In this document: positions 8,227 to 16,486 of the stretch, in pieces | Layout: every line of letters starts with the position of its first letter | Position numbering within the stretch: the first letter of the stretch is position 1 | Source: DAHUYF01 sp035623985 | GTDB lineage: Bacteria; Pseudomonadota; Alphaproteobacteria; ATCC43930; CGMCC-115725 | NCBI GenBank assembly: GCA_035623985.1 | Contig: DASPSJ010000052.1 | Location: 7,484 to 71,483 of the forward strand | Length of the DNA stretch: 64,000 nucleotides | Reading direction: 5' to 3' | Made by a program: the position numbers and the translations under genes | The notes under the pieces: model-generated | The model's database searches: none | Told to the model about the DNA's origin: nothing | The model's input: only the letters and a program-made list of their open reading frames with translations

Positions 8227-8919
8227 TCAGTCGGCGCGAGCGCAGCACTGTTTGAACTTTTTGCCGGAGCCGCAGGGACAAAGGTCGTTTCGGCCGATTT
8301 TGAGCGCGACGCGGAGGGCATGCGTCACGGGGTCGGTACGGCGGTTCCCAGTGCCCCGCTCGCGCCAGAAGGCGGCGATGCCCATGACGCAGGCGGGAAG
8401 CATATCAGGCGCCTCTTTCCTGACCTCGTTCCCGGCTTCGGCGTCGAGGCCGAGCGCCGACTCGCCGTTCTCGTCGCAGCAAAGCGCGAGAATCGGAAAG
8501 AGGAACAGCCCGTGCTCCTCCGCGTTGAAGAGCGGATCCCAGGCCTTCGGCCGCAACCCCACGGCGAGCGCGAAGCCTTCCGCCCAGTCGGCGGCGATCA
8601 CGGTGTCATCCGGCGTCGTCCAGAAAATCGGCTTGAAAGTTCCCTCCTGGATCTGGAGGAGAATCTCGTTGTAGCGGCTCATGATGCCGCCGAGCACGGC
8701 TTGCGCCTCGCGGTCGCCGTCGAAGACCGGCTCCTCGCCGCCCCAAACGACGGGCAGCCATTCGCTCGGCATGATGAGCTCCGGCCCGATGGCAATCCCG
8801 GTCAGGAAGCCATCGAGATCGGACAGCAACATGCTCTCTGGCGGCGAGCGCTCGGAGACCAAGAAGGCGTGAAGCGCTTCGTGGCCGACGCCTGCGACCG
8901 GAATTTCCAATCCGCTCAT
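8227..8919 (-). CDS. UPF0149 (YecA/YgfB) family protein with C-terminal SEC-C zinc motif
   Basis: 230-aa protein. Residues 1-180 form the helical UPF0149/YecA-like domain (LLSDLDGFLTGIAIGPELI, then IMSRYNEILLQI). The last 25 residues carry a SEC-C zinc-binding motif, IGRNDLCPCGSGKKFKQCC, with the C-x-C-x(8)-CC metal ligands complete. SEC-C tails occur on SecA and many small adaptors and bind ribosome or nucleic acid in some cases; the role here is unknown. ATG 8919 follows a GGGGGG run. It is a single-gene unit; the 260 bp upstream (8920-9180) show no gene. Confidence 0.88.
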   Translation of the reverse strand: MSGLEIPVAGVGHEALHAFLVSERSPPESMLLSDLDGFLTGIAIGPELIMPSEWLPVVWGGEEPVFDGDREAQAVLGGIMSRYNEILLQIQEGTFKPIFWTTPDDTVIAADWAEGFALAVGLRPKAWDPLFNAEEHGLFLFPILALCCDENGESALGLDAEAGNEVRKEAPDMLPACVMGIAAFWRERGTGNRRTDPVTHALRVALKIGRNDLCPCGSGKKFKQCCARAD

Positions 8920-9180
8920 GCTCGCCCCCCTGCTGGAATGAACCATCATGCCACGATCGGGAAGAGCTTGCGACGATGATTTCACGCGGGCGGCGACATG
9001 CGCCCTTGCCCTTCGATCTCCAAGGGAGCGATTCATCGAGTCGCGACGCCAGGCGATCGTCGGTCCGGCGGAGCACATCGCCGAGCCGGGCCGGGAGGCG
9101 GACGCCATCGAGCCCGGCCGTCTCGACCGGCGCGACCATCGCGGCAGCGCGTTCGCCGCCGTCATTGACGCGCGCGGCTC

Positions 9181-9570
9181 TCACTCGCTTCTGTACGCCT
9201 TGAACGAGAGGAAGGCGCCGAGGACCAAAATCACCAGCGCGGCGACGGGCATGACGGCGGCGTTCTTGACCACGCCCATGGCGACTTCAGCGAGCCGCGT
9301 GGGAAAAAGGATGCGCAAGAGGCCGCTTAACAGGGCAAGCCAGCCGAACGCCGTCACCACCACCGGCCAGCCGGCGGTCCAGCGATTGTGAAAATAGACG
9401 ATCGCCAGTCCCGCGACGAACAGGGGATAACCCGCCACCAGGATGAGCGCCGGATTATGGAAGGCCTGGTCGACCATGGCCGGCCAAGCGTCGAGATTGA
9501 GAAAAATCGAGGCGGCGCTGGCGATGAGCGTGGGACCGAGCAGGGCCGCAATCGTCTTCGAGCGTGACAT
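9181..9570 (-). CDS. Small integral membrane protein
   Basis: 129 aa with about four predicted transmembrane helices (around residues 5-24, 40-58, 68-90 and 103-122) and a basic tail KAYRSE. It starts with MSRSKTIAALLGPTLIASAA; ATG 9570 follows an AAGG. It lies 45 bp downstream of the threonine dehydratase on the same strand, so it may be the last gene of that operon. I do not recognise a named family. No cofactor or catalytic motif is visible. Confidence 0.75.
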   Translation of the reverse strand: MSRSKTIAALLGPTLIASAASIFLNLDAWPAMVDQAFHNPALILVAGYPLFVAGLAIVYFHNRWTAGWPVVVTAFGWLALLSGLLRILFPTRLAEVAMGVVKNAAVMPVAALVILVLGAFLSFKAYRSE

Positions 9571-9615
9571 CCTTGGACCTTTCCTCTCTTTCGCGCCGCC
9601 GCCGCGGGCCTTCGC

Positions 9616-10845
9616 CTAGCTTCCCTCCAGCGCGCGGCTGGACAAGAGGCCGGTGGGAAAGCCGGCGGCGGCGAGCGCGGCGACGAGATCCTCGACATGG
9701 CGGTTGCGCAGCTCGACCACCGCGTCGACCACCGCGAGCTTCGCCGGCACGTCCTGGAAGAGGCGCCGGTGATAAACCTCGACGATGTTGCCGCCGCTCT
9801 CGCCGATGATGTCGGCGATCCGGCCGAGCGCGCCGGGCTGGTCGGAAAGCTCGATGCGCAGTCCCACCAGCCGTCCCGAGCGCACCAATTGGCGCTGGAG
9901 GATCGAGGCCAGCAGGCGCGAATCGATGTTGCCGCCCGACAGCACCAAGCCGACGCGACGGCCGCGAAAGCGCTCGGCATTCGCCAGCAAGGCCGCCAGC
10001 GGCGCCGCGCCGGCGCCTTCGACGATGAGCTTCTCGGCATCGAGCAGGCGCGCCACGGCGCGCTCCAGCGCCGCCTCGTCGACGAGCAAGAGATCATCGA
10101 CCAGCGCCGCGACGACCGGCCGCGTGAGCCGGCCCGGCTCGAGCACGGCGATGCCTTCGGCGAGCGTGGTGCCGCCCGGCGGCGGACCGGCGCGCCCCAG
10201 CGCCTGCGCCATGCCGGCATAGAGCGCGGCCTGCACGCCGAAGACGGCGATGCCGGGCTTCAGCGCCTTGGCGGCAATCGCGATGCCGGCGATGAGGCCG
10301 CCGCCGCCCACCGGCACGAGGAGCGCGTCGAGATCGGGGCGGTCGGCGAGCAGCTCGAGCGCGATGGTGCCTTGGCCGGCGATGATGGCGGCGTCGTCAT
10401 AGGGGTGAATGAGGCTGAGGCCCTCGGCCGCCGCCAGCGCATCGGCGACGCGGCGCGCTTCGGCAAGGCTCGACCCGCGCAGCAGCACGCGCGCGCCATA
10501 GGCCTCGGTGTGCTCGACCTTGGTGAAGGGCGTGTCGGCGGGCATGACGATGGTGGCGGGGATGCCGAGGCGGCGGGCGTGGCGGGCGACGCCCTGGGCA
10601 TGGTTGCCGGCCGACAGCGCGATGACGCCGGCGCGGCGCCGGTCGGCGTCGAGGCTCAGGAGCTTGTTGAGCGCGCCGCGCTCCTTGAAAGAGCCGGTGG
10701 GATGCAGCGTCTCGAGCTTGAGCACCACCTCGCCCTGGGCGATCTCGGCGAGCGCCGGCGCCGCCACCGCGGGCGTGCGCAGCACCGCGCCGGCGATGGC
10801 ATCGGCGGCGGCGCGGATATCGGCCAGCGCGACGGGAAGGCTCAT
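9616..10845 (-). CDS. Threonine/serine dehydratase (PLP) with ACT domain
   Basis: 409-aa fold-type II PLP enzyme that deaminates threonine (or serine) to a 2-oxoacid and ammonia. The Schiff-base lysine is K54 in HPTGSFKERGALN. SAGNHAQG binds substrate, and VGGGGLIAG holds the PLP phosphate. Residues from about 330 form an ACT-type regulatory domain (LRIELSDQPGALGRIADIIG), which in this family senses amino acids. The size and single ACT fit the IlvA/TdcB-like short form rather than long biosynthetic IlvA. ATG 10845 overlaps the stop of the acylase gene as ATGA, indicating translational coupling. Related proteins include ectoine-pathway EutB, but no ectoine genes are seen. Confidence 0.9.
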   Translation of the reverse strand: MSLPVALADIRAAADAIAGAVLRTPAVAAPALAEIAQGEVVLKLETLHPTGSFKERGALNKLLSLDADRRRAGVIALSAGNHAQGVARHARRLGIPATIVMPADTPFTKVEHTEAYGARVLLRGSSLAEARRVADALAAAEGLSLIHPYDDAAIIAGQGTIALELLADRPDLDALLVPVGGGGLIAGIAIAAKALKPGIAVFGVQAALYAGMAQALGRAGPPPGGTTLAEGIAVLEPGRLTRPVVAALVDDLLLVDEAALERAVARLLDAEKLIVEGAGAAPLAALLANAERFRGRRVGLVLSGGNIDSRLLASILQRQLVRSGRLVGLRIELSDQPGALGRIADIIGESGGNIVEVYHRRLFQDVPAKLAVVDAVVELRNRHVEDLVAALAAAGFPTGLLSSRALEGS

Positions 10846-13190
10846 CGCGGCGCCAGCACGAGCGTGCCGCCGACGGGCTCGCCGTCGAGCCGCACATAAG
10901 CCTGGTCGCGCCATTCCTTCATCAGGTCGCGGTAATGCGGCGACAGCACGTTGCCGGACTGGCCCGGCGCGATCATGAAGCGCGCGCCGTCGAGGTCGGC
11001 GAAATCGACGATCATGCGCAGGCTGGGGCCGAGCAGGTCGGCATAGGGATCGGCGCCGCCGGAGTGCGCGGTGTCGCCGCGGTTGAGGGTGTCGTAGCCG
11101 CCATTGGCGGGGATCGTCGTGGCGAAGAGCGTCCCCAGCACCGGAATGCTCGACCAGAAGGGGTTGGCGAACTGAGCGCGGTGCGGCGTGCCCCAGCGCC
11201 AGCGCTCCATATCGGCGCCGAAGCGCCGGCGGAGCTGGTCGAGGGCGCGCTCCAGCGAGGCGGCGAGCTGGTCGGCGCAGCTCTCCACCTTGGGCGTCGA
11301 GCGGTCGTCGCACCATTCGGCGTGCTCGGTCAGCACCAGGCGCACGACGTCGGGATGAAGGCCCCAGTAATCGTCGAAAGCGGCGCCGAGCCGGTCGGCG
11401 AACAGCGTGCGGTTGAACTCGCGCAACCAGGCGGTAAAGAGCAGCGGCGCCGCCCGGTCGCGCTCCATGCGGCCGTCCCAGGCCCTGAGCCGGTCGAGCG
11501 CCTCGGCCGCCGCCTTCGAGGCCGGCGCCGCCGCCAGCATCAGCGGCAGCAAATCCTTGGCCATGAGCGACAGCGTGTCGGCCTGCATCGCGGCCGAGGC
11601 GGCCGGCGATTGCAGCGGCGTCGCGTCGAGGAGCTGGGCGATGCGCTCGGCCCGGTTGGGCAGATCCCAGCCGCGGCCGAGGTAATAGGGATAGTCGTCG
11701 CCGACGATCTTGTTGTTGGCGCTGAGCAGGCGGCCGCGCGCCGGGTTGAAGGCGCTGGGCAGCCGGTCGAAGGGGACGGTGCCGGTCCAGTCGTACTCGC
11801 CGCTCCAGCCGGGCACCGGCAGCCAGCCGTCGCCCTTGGCGCGGATCGGCACGCGCGCGGGCGCGAGGAAGCCGATATTGCCGTCGATATCGGCATAGAC
11901 GACGTTCTGCTCCGGCGCCACGAAATCCTTGAGAGCGGCGCGGAACGCATCCCAATCGAGGGCGCGGTCGATCCCCCGGAGCGCCTCGGGCGTGCGGTCG
12001 TCGTCGGCGAGGAAGGTCGCTTGCAGCGCCAGCACGGTGCCGGCGGCGGCGGTCTCGGCCTCGCCGCCGCCGAGATCGGAGATCACCGGACCGTGCCGCG
12101 TCTCGCGCACCGTCAGCGCCACCGGCGCGCCGTCGCGCACGGCGATGGTCTCGTTGCGGCTGAGGAAGGGCTCGCTGCCGCCGGGCGCGAGATAGCGCGT
12201 CGGATCGGCGGGATCGACGCGCTCGATGAAGAGATCCTCGACGTCGCTGGCGGTGTTGGTGAAGCCCCAGGCGATGCGCTGATTGTGGCCGATGATGACC
12301 GCCGGCCCGCCCGGCGCGGTGACGCCGGCAAGGCTGAGGCCGGGGGTCTCGATGCGCGCGAGATACCAGACGCTGGGGGCGGAAAGGCCGAGATGCGGAT
12401 CGTTGGCGAGGAGCGGCTTGCCGGAGACGCTGTGGGCGCCGTCGACCACCCAGTTGTTGGAGGCAAAGCCGGGCCCGACGAAGCCCGGCAGGTTTTGCGC
12501 GATGCCGGCGAGATCGACGCTCTCGAGCAAGCGGCCGGCCTCGCTCAGCGTCACCGGCGCGTCCTTGGGATAAGGCGGATAGAGAATTTGCAGCTCTTCC
12601 GGCGAGAGCCGCTGGGCGAGGCGCGCATGCAGCAGCTCGCGGCGGAAATTGCCGGCGAGCTGCAAGGACATGAGCTTGCCCCAGACCAGCGTGTCGACGG
12701 GCTGCCACGGCTCGGGCGCGACGTTGAGGAGATAATATTCCGCCGGCAGCGCGCCGCGGCGCCCGGCGAGATAGGCGTTGACCCCCGCGGCATAGGCTTC
12801 GAGCACCGCCCGCAGCGGCGGCGACAGCAGCGGCAATTCCCGCTCGGCGGCGCGATAGAGGCCGATGGTGCGCATGAAGCGGTCGGTACGCAGGCTGCGC
12901 GCGCCGAACCACTCGGACAAGCGGCCGGCGCCGGCGCGGCGCATCAGATCCATCTGGAAAAGCCGGTCCCCGGCATGGACGAAGCCCAAGGCGAAGGCGG
13001 CGTCATGCTCGTTTGCGGCGCGGATGGTCGGAATGCCGTGCGCGTCGCGGGCGATGCTCGCCTCGGCCGCGAGGCCGTCGAGCGCCAGGCGGCCGTCATG
13101 CGGCGGCAGCGAGGAGCGCAGCCAGAGCAGGCCGCCGGCAATCACGATCAGCGGCGCCAGCAGCAAGGTGCGGATGATCACCCTTGCCAT
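10842..13190 (-). CDS. Penicillin-acylase-family N-terminal nucleophile hydrolase
   Basis: 782-aa precursor of the penicillin amidase / acyl-homoserine-lactone acylase / cephalosporin acylase family. The first ~24 residues are a hydrophobic export signal or anchor (IIRTLLLAPLIVIAGGLLWL). The alpha part carries ARDAHGIPTIRAANEHDAAF. The self-processing site is GPGFASNNWVV, with the presumed catalytic Ser at about residue 244 becoming the N-terminus of the beta chain. The conserved Asn block includes LLANDPHL. It should hydrolyse an amide in the periplasm; the acyl substrate cannot be read from sequence. It sits 19 bp after the ALDH gene and overlaps the dehydratase, giving a three-gene unit. 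Confidence 0.9.
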   Translation of the reverse strand: MARVIIRTLLLAPLIVIAGGLLWLRSSLPPHDGRLALDGLAAEASIARDAHGIPTIRAANEHDAAFALGFVHAGDRLFQMDLMRRAGAGRLSEWFGARSLRTDRFMRTIGLYRAAERELPLLSPPLRAVLEAYAAGVNAYLAGRRGALPAEYYLLNVAPEPWQPVDTLVWGKLMSLQLAGNFRRELLHARLAQRLSPEELQILYPPYPKDAPVTLSEAGRLLESVDLAGIAQNLPGFVGPGFASNNWVVDGAHSVSGKPLLANDPHLGLSAPSVWYLARIETPGLSLAGVTAPGGPAVIIGHNQRIAWGFTNTASDVEDLFIERVDPADPTRYLAPGGSEPFLSRNETIAVRDGAPVALTVRETRHGPVISDLGGGEAETAAAGTVLALQATFLADDDRTPEALRGIDRALDWDAFRAALKDFVAPEQNVVYADIDGNIGFLAPARVPIRAKGDGWLPVPGWSGEYDWTGTVPFDRLPSAFNPARGRLLSANNKIVGDDYPYYLGRGWDLPNRAERIAQLLDATPLQSPAASAAMQADTLSLMAKDLLPLMLAAAPASKAAAEALDRLRAWDGRMERDRAAPLLFTAWLREFNRTLFADRLGAAFDDYWGLHPDVVRLVLTEHAEWCDDRSTPKVESCADQLAASLERALDQLRRRFGADMERWRWGTPHRAQFANPFWSSIPVLGTLFATTIPANGGYDTLNRGDTAHSGGADPYADLLGPSLRMIVDFADLDGARFMIAPGQSGNVLSPHYRDLMKEWRDQAYVRLDGEPVGGTLVLAPR

Positions 13191-13209
13191 GGCGCCGCGC
13201 CGAAGGGCG

Positions 13210-14709
13210 TCAACCCAGATTCAGGATGATGGTCTTCTTCAGGGTGAAATGCTCCAGCATCGCTTCGAGCGACGCCTCCTTGCCGAGACCCGAATTCTTG
13301 ATGCCGCCATAGGACATGTTGGCCTGCACCACCAGGTTCTGGTTGACCTGGACGAGCCCGGCCTCGAGCCGCTGGGTGGCGTCGAGCGCGGTCTTGAGGT
13401 CGCGCGTCCAGATGGTGGCGGCGAGCCCGAAATCGGTGTCGTTCGCCTGGCGGATGGCGTCCTCGTAATCGCGGAACTTGAGCACGCAGGTGACGGGACC
13501 GAAGATCTCCTCGCGGCAGAGCTTGTTGTCGTTGGCGATGCCGGTGAAGATCACCGGCTGCACGTAATAGCCGCGCGCGAGCTTCTGGTCGGCGGGCATC
13601 GCCGAGCAGCGCAGCGTGGTGGCGCCCGGCGTCTCCTCGCCGAGCCGGATGTAGTTCCGCACCTTGTCGAATTGCTGCCTGGAGATGATGGTGCCGATGT
13701 CGGTCGCCTCGTCCAGCGGATCGCCCATCTTCATGGCATCGACCTTGGCCTTGAGCTTCGAGACGAAGGCGTCGTGGATGGTCTCGTGGACGAAGATGCG
13801 GCTCGCCGCGGTGCAGCTCTGGCCCTGGCGAGTAAAGCGCATGCCGATGACGGCGCCGTCCACCGCCTTGTCCAGATCGGCGTCGCCCATGACGATCATC
13901 GGGCTCTTGCCGCCCAATTCGAGCGTCACCGGAATGAGCTTGTCGGAGGCCATGCGGTAGACCAGCTTGCCGGTCTCGACCGAGCCGGTGAAGGTGACCT
14001 TGCCGACGCCGCGGTGCTCGACCAGCGGCGCGCCGCAGCCGGGCCCGTCGCCCGAGAGAATATTGAGAATGCCGGGCGGCAGCACCTGGTTCATGATCTG
14101 GCAGGCGCGCAGCACGGCGAGCGGCGCCTCCTCCGCCGATTTCACGATCACGGCGTTGCCCGCCACCAGCGCCGGGGCGATCTTGAGCGCCATCAGCAGC
14201 AGCGGCACGTTCCACGGGATGATGGCGCCGACGACGCCGATCGGGTCGCGCTGGGTGATGGTGAGCATGCCCGGCTTGAACGGCACGCTTTCGCCCTTCA
14301 GCTCGGAGCCGAGCCCGCCATAGAAGATCAGCACGTCGGCGAAGACGCCGGCCTCGACCCGGCTCTCGGTGCGGATTGCCTTGCCGGTCTCCAGCGTGAT
14401 CAGCCGCGCGATCTCCTCGACGTGGTCGGCAAGCAGCTTGCCGCAGTCATAGACCAGCTTGCCGCGCTCGCGCCCGCCGAGCTTCGCCCAGGCCTTCTGC
14501 GCCTTCCGCGCCGCCTTGACCGCGACGTCGACATCGGGCGCGGTGCCTTCGGCGGCGAGCGCCACCTGCTCCTGGGTGGCCGGGCTCACCACGGGGAAGG
14601 TGCGGCCGGTCACCGCCGGCACCAGCGCGCCGTCGATCAGCAGCTTGTTGGAAAGCTCGCGCGCCAGGGCGCGCGGATCGAGCACGGGCTCAAGCCGATT
14701 CTGCAGCAT
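13210..14709 (-). CDS. NAD(P)-dependent aldehyde dehydrogenase
   Basis: 499-aa ALDH-superfamily enzyme. Cofactor and active-site signatures are all present: IIPWNVPLLLMALKIAPALV, FTGSVETGK, the general base E264 in LELGGKSP and the nucleophile C299 in GQSCTAASR. The spacing between them is typical. It oxidises an aldehyde to the acid. Start ATG 14709 has a GGGAGGAATCG ribosome site. It is first in a minus-strand operon with a penicillin-acylase-like protein and a threonine dehydratase. This suggests a route that releases an amine or amino compound, deaminates it and oxidises the product, but the actual substrate is unknown. Confidence 0.93.
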   Translation of the reverse strand: MLQNRLEPVLDPRALARELSNKLLIDGALVPAVTGRTFPVVSPATQEQVALAAEGTAPDVDVAVKAARKAQKAWAKLGGRERGKLVYDCGKLLADHVEEIARLITLETGKAIRTESRVEAGVFADVLIFYGGLGSELKGESVPFKPGMLTITQRDPIGVVGAIIPWNVPLLLMALKIAPALVAGNAVIVKSAEEAPLAVLRACQIMNQVLPPGILNILSGDGPGCGAPLVEHRGVGKVTFTGSVETGKLVYRMASDKLIPVTLELGGKSPMIVMGDADLDKAVDGAVIGMRFTRQGQSCTAASRIFVHETIHDAFVSKLKAKVDAMKMGDPLDEATDIGTIISRQQFDKVRNYIRLGEETPGATTLRCSAMPADQKLARGYYVQPVIFTGIANDNKLCREEIFGPVTCVLKFRDYEDAIRQANDTDFGLAATIWTRDLKTALDATQRLEAGLVQVNQNLVVQANMSYGGIKNSGLGKEASLEAMLEHFTLKKTIILNLG

Positions 14710-14906
14710 CGATTCCTCCCATTCGCCAGTCGCCGCGAGCGGCCGCCGCTCCGCCGGGCGCGCTCGCAGGTCTGGGGCAGGTTATACACATCCAGGCGGC
14801 GGCGGCTACCCCCCGGCGAGAGAGGCGGGGGCAAGAACGCAGGCCCTTCCCATGACCCAGACAGGCCCCTAGCGTTGGCTTGTCGGCGGCCGGCTGGGAG
14901 GGGTGC

Positions 14907-15965
14907 ATGCACAGGCTCGATGTTCTCGCCATTCAGCGCATCAGCGCCGCGGAAAAGGCGCGGATCGAAGCGGTCGATCCGGCGATCCGGTTGACGGACG
15001 CCGGCGGCTGGTTCGACGGCGAGTACCGCGAGACCTGGCCCGGAAAGGCGGTGGCGCGCTATCTGGCGCCCGCCGCCAAGGGATCCGGCAGCCGCGGCGA
15101 GCGCGACCGGCTGCTGGCGGAGGCCGAGGTGATCCTCGGCGGCTGGCCGTTCCCGCTCGATCTCCGGGCGCGGGCAAAGCGGCTCAAATGGTTTCACCAG
15201 CGCCCGGCGGGCGCGAGCAATCTGCGGCTCGGCGATCTCTGGAGCAGCGACGTGATGGTGACGACCTCGCGCGGCGCCGGCAACACGCTCGCCATGGCGG
15301 AATACGTGGTCGCCGGGATTCTCTACTTCGCCAAAGGCTTTTACCGCGCCGGCATCGAGCGTGCGGCGGGCGCGCTCGACCATCGCGCCTACCGGCCGCT
15401 GCTGCTCGAAGGCAAGACGCTCTGCGTCGTGGGCGCGGGCGGCATCGGCTCCGAGGCCGGGCGGCTCTGCGCGGCGCTCGGCATGACAGTGGTGGGCACG
15501 CGGCGCCAAGCGGTGGCGAAAGCGGCGCTGCCGCCCGGTTTCCGCCGCATCGGCGGCGCGGGCGATCTCGACGAGTTTCTGCCGGAGAGCGACGCGGTGG
15601 CGATCTGTTGCCAATGGACGCCGGAGACGACGCGGCTGTTCGACCGCGACCGCTTTGCCCGGATGAAGGCGGGCAGCGTGCTGGTGAACGTCGCCCGCGG
15701 CGAGATCGTCGACGAAGATGCGCTCGCCGAGGCGCTGGCGCGGGATCATCTGCGCGGCGCCGCGCTCGACGTCTATGTCGGCGAGTTCGAGCGCGCGCCG
15801 CCGGCGACGCTGTGGCGCGATCCCCGCGTGCTGATCACGCCGCATACGTCGAGCTACAGCGATCAGGACCGCCACCGCGCCATCGACGTGTTCTGCGACA
15901 ATCTCCGCGCCTATCTCGACGGCGCGAGCCTGCGCAACGTGGTCGATTGGGAGCGGGGATATTGA
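14907..15965 (+). CDS. D-2-hydroxyacid dehydrogenase family protein
   Basis: 352-aa NAD(P)-dependent dehydrogenase of the D-isomer 2-hydroxyacid family. The nucleotide-binding loop VVGAGGIGSEAGRL is at about residue 174. The substrate-binding Arg is in NVARGEIVDEDAL (about 262), the Glu in VGEFERAPP (about 294) and the catalytic His in ITPHTSSYS (about 312). The TRRQ at the end of strand beta2 in place of an acidic residue suggests NADP(H) preference. ATG 14907 was chosen because GGGAGGGGTGC precedes it; a TTG at 14880 is an alternative. It is divergent from the ALDH operon. Glyoxylate/hydroxypyruvate-type reductases are the nearest general group. Confidence 0.88.
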   Translation: MHRLDVLAIQRISAAEKARIEAVDPAIRLTDAGGWFDGEYRETWPGKAVARYLAPAAKGSGSRGERDRLLAEAEVILGGWPFPLDLRARAKRLKWFHQRPAGASNLRLGDLWSSDVMVTTSRGAGNTLAMAEYVVAGILYFAKGFYRAGIERAAGALDHRAYRPLLLEGKTLCVVGAGGIGSEAGRLCAALGMTVVGTRRQAVAKAALPPGFRRIGGAGDLDEFLPESDAVAICCQWTPETTRLFDRDRFARMKAGSVLVNVARGEIVDEDALAEALARDHLRGAALDVYVGEFERAPPATLWRDPRVLITPHTSSYSDQDRHRAIDVFCDNLRAYLDGASLRNVVDWERGY

Positions 15966-16035
15966 GGGGGGATGGCCGGTGGACCGCCGCCGGCGAGGCG
16001 CGTTAGGTTGTGCCGCCACAGGCGAGAATGCGACC

Positions 16036-16317
16036 ATGCCCGACGATACTTCTGCTCCGATCCATGTCACGCTGCGAGTGCCGGGGAACGTCGCCGCGAG
16101 GCTCGACAGGCTGGCGGCGCTGGTCGAGCGGCCACGCTCCTGGGTCCTGGTGCGGGCGCTTCGCCATTACCTGAAGGCCGAAGGGGCGGAGCTGCTGAGG
16201 GACGCCGAGGCGATGGCCAAGCTCGACCGCGGCGACGGCGTGCCGGCGCGGCAAGTCGTCGACGAAGTGGATGCGATCATCAGACGCGGCAAAGCCCGGC
16301 GGGGGCGTAAACGGTGA
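16036..16317 (+). CDS. Ribbon-helix-helix antitoxin (CopG/ParD-like)
   Basis: 93 aa. The N-terminal half is a ribbon-helix-helix DNA-binding domain: the beta strand HVTLRVPGNVAARLDRLAA is followed by the helix SWVLVRALRHYLKAE. The C-terminal half is an acidic/basic tail (LDRGDGVPARQVVDEVDAII) of the kind that wraps a ParE/RelE toxin. ATG 16036 was chosen over an upstream in-frame start because the domain begins right after it. Its stop overlaps a GTG that opens a ParE-like frame broken by two TGA codons, so this looks like an antitoxin left without a working partner. Confidence 0.75.
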   Translation: MPDDTSAPIHVTLRVPGNVAARLDRLAALVERPRSWVLVRALRHYLKAEGAELLRDAEAMAKLDRGDGVPARQVVDEVDAIIRRGKARRGRKR

Positions 16318-16486
16318 GCTCACCCGTCCGCATCCCGGCGCGGGTGTGACGTTGAACTCATCGCGAGGCGCACTATCTCGTCGAGCGTCGCCCGCAGGCC
16401 GGCAAAGAACGTTTCCGCCCTGCGTTCGACGAGGCGGTGCGGCTTCTCCCGGAACAGCCGCGCTCCGGGCGGCCTGGCATCAAACA
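16314..16486 (+). pseudogene. ParE/RelE-like toxin remnant with in-frame stops
   Basis: From GTG 16314 (overlapping the antitoxin stop as GTGA) the frame reads VSSPVRIPARV, stop (TGA 16347), R, stop (TGA 16353), then THREAHYLVERRPQAGKERF and AFDEAVRLLPEQPRSGRPG in the same frame. The last block is characteristic of ParE-type toxins. The C-terminal third is missing: after 16486 the sequence belongs to the convergent DHH gene. Two stops and truncation argue for a dead toxin rather than recoding. Confidence 0.65.

Noticed and set aside
10935..13229. 764-codon plus-strand frame opposite the penicillin-acylase gene
   Set aside because: Shadow of the acylase reading frame; no recognisable domain.
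16314..16486. Selenocysteine or stop-codon read-through at the two TGA codons of the ParE-like frame
   Set aside because: No SECIS-like hairpin was recognised and the C-terminal end of the toxin is also missing, so decay is the simpler explanation.
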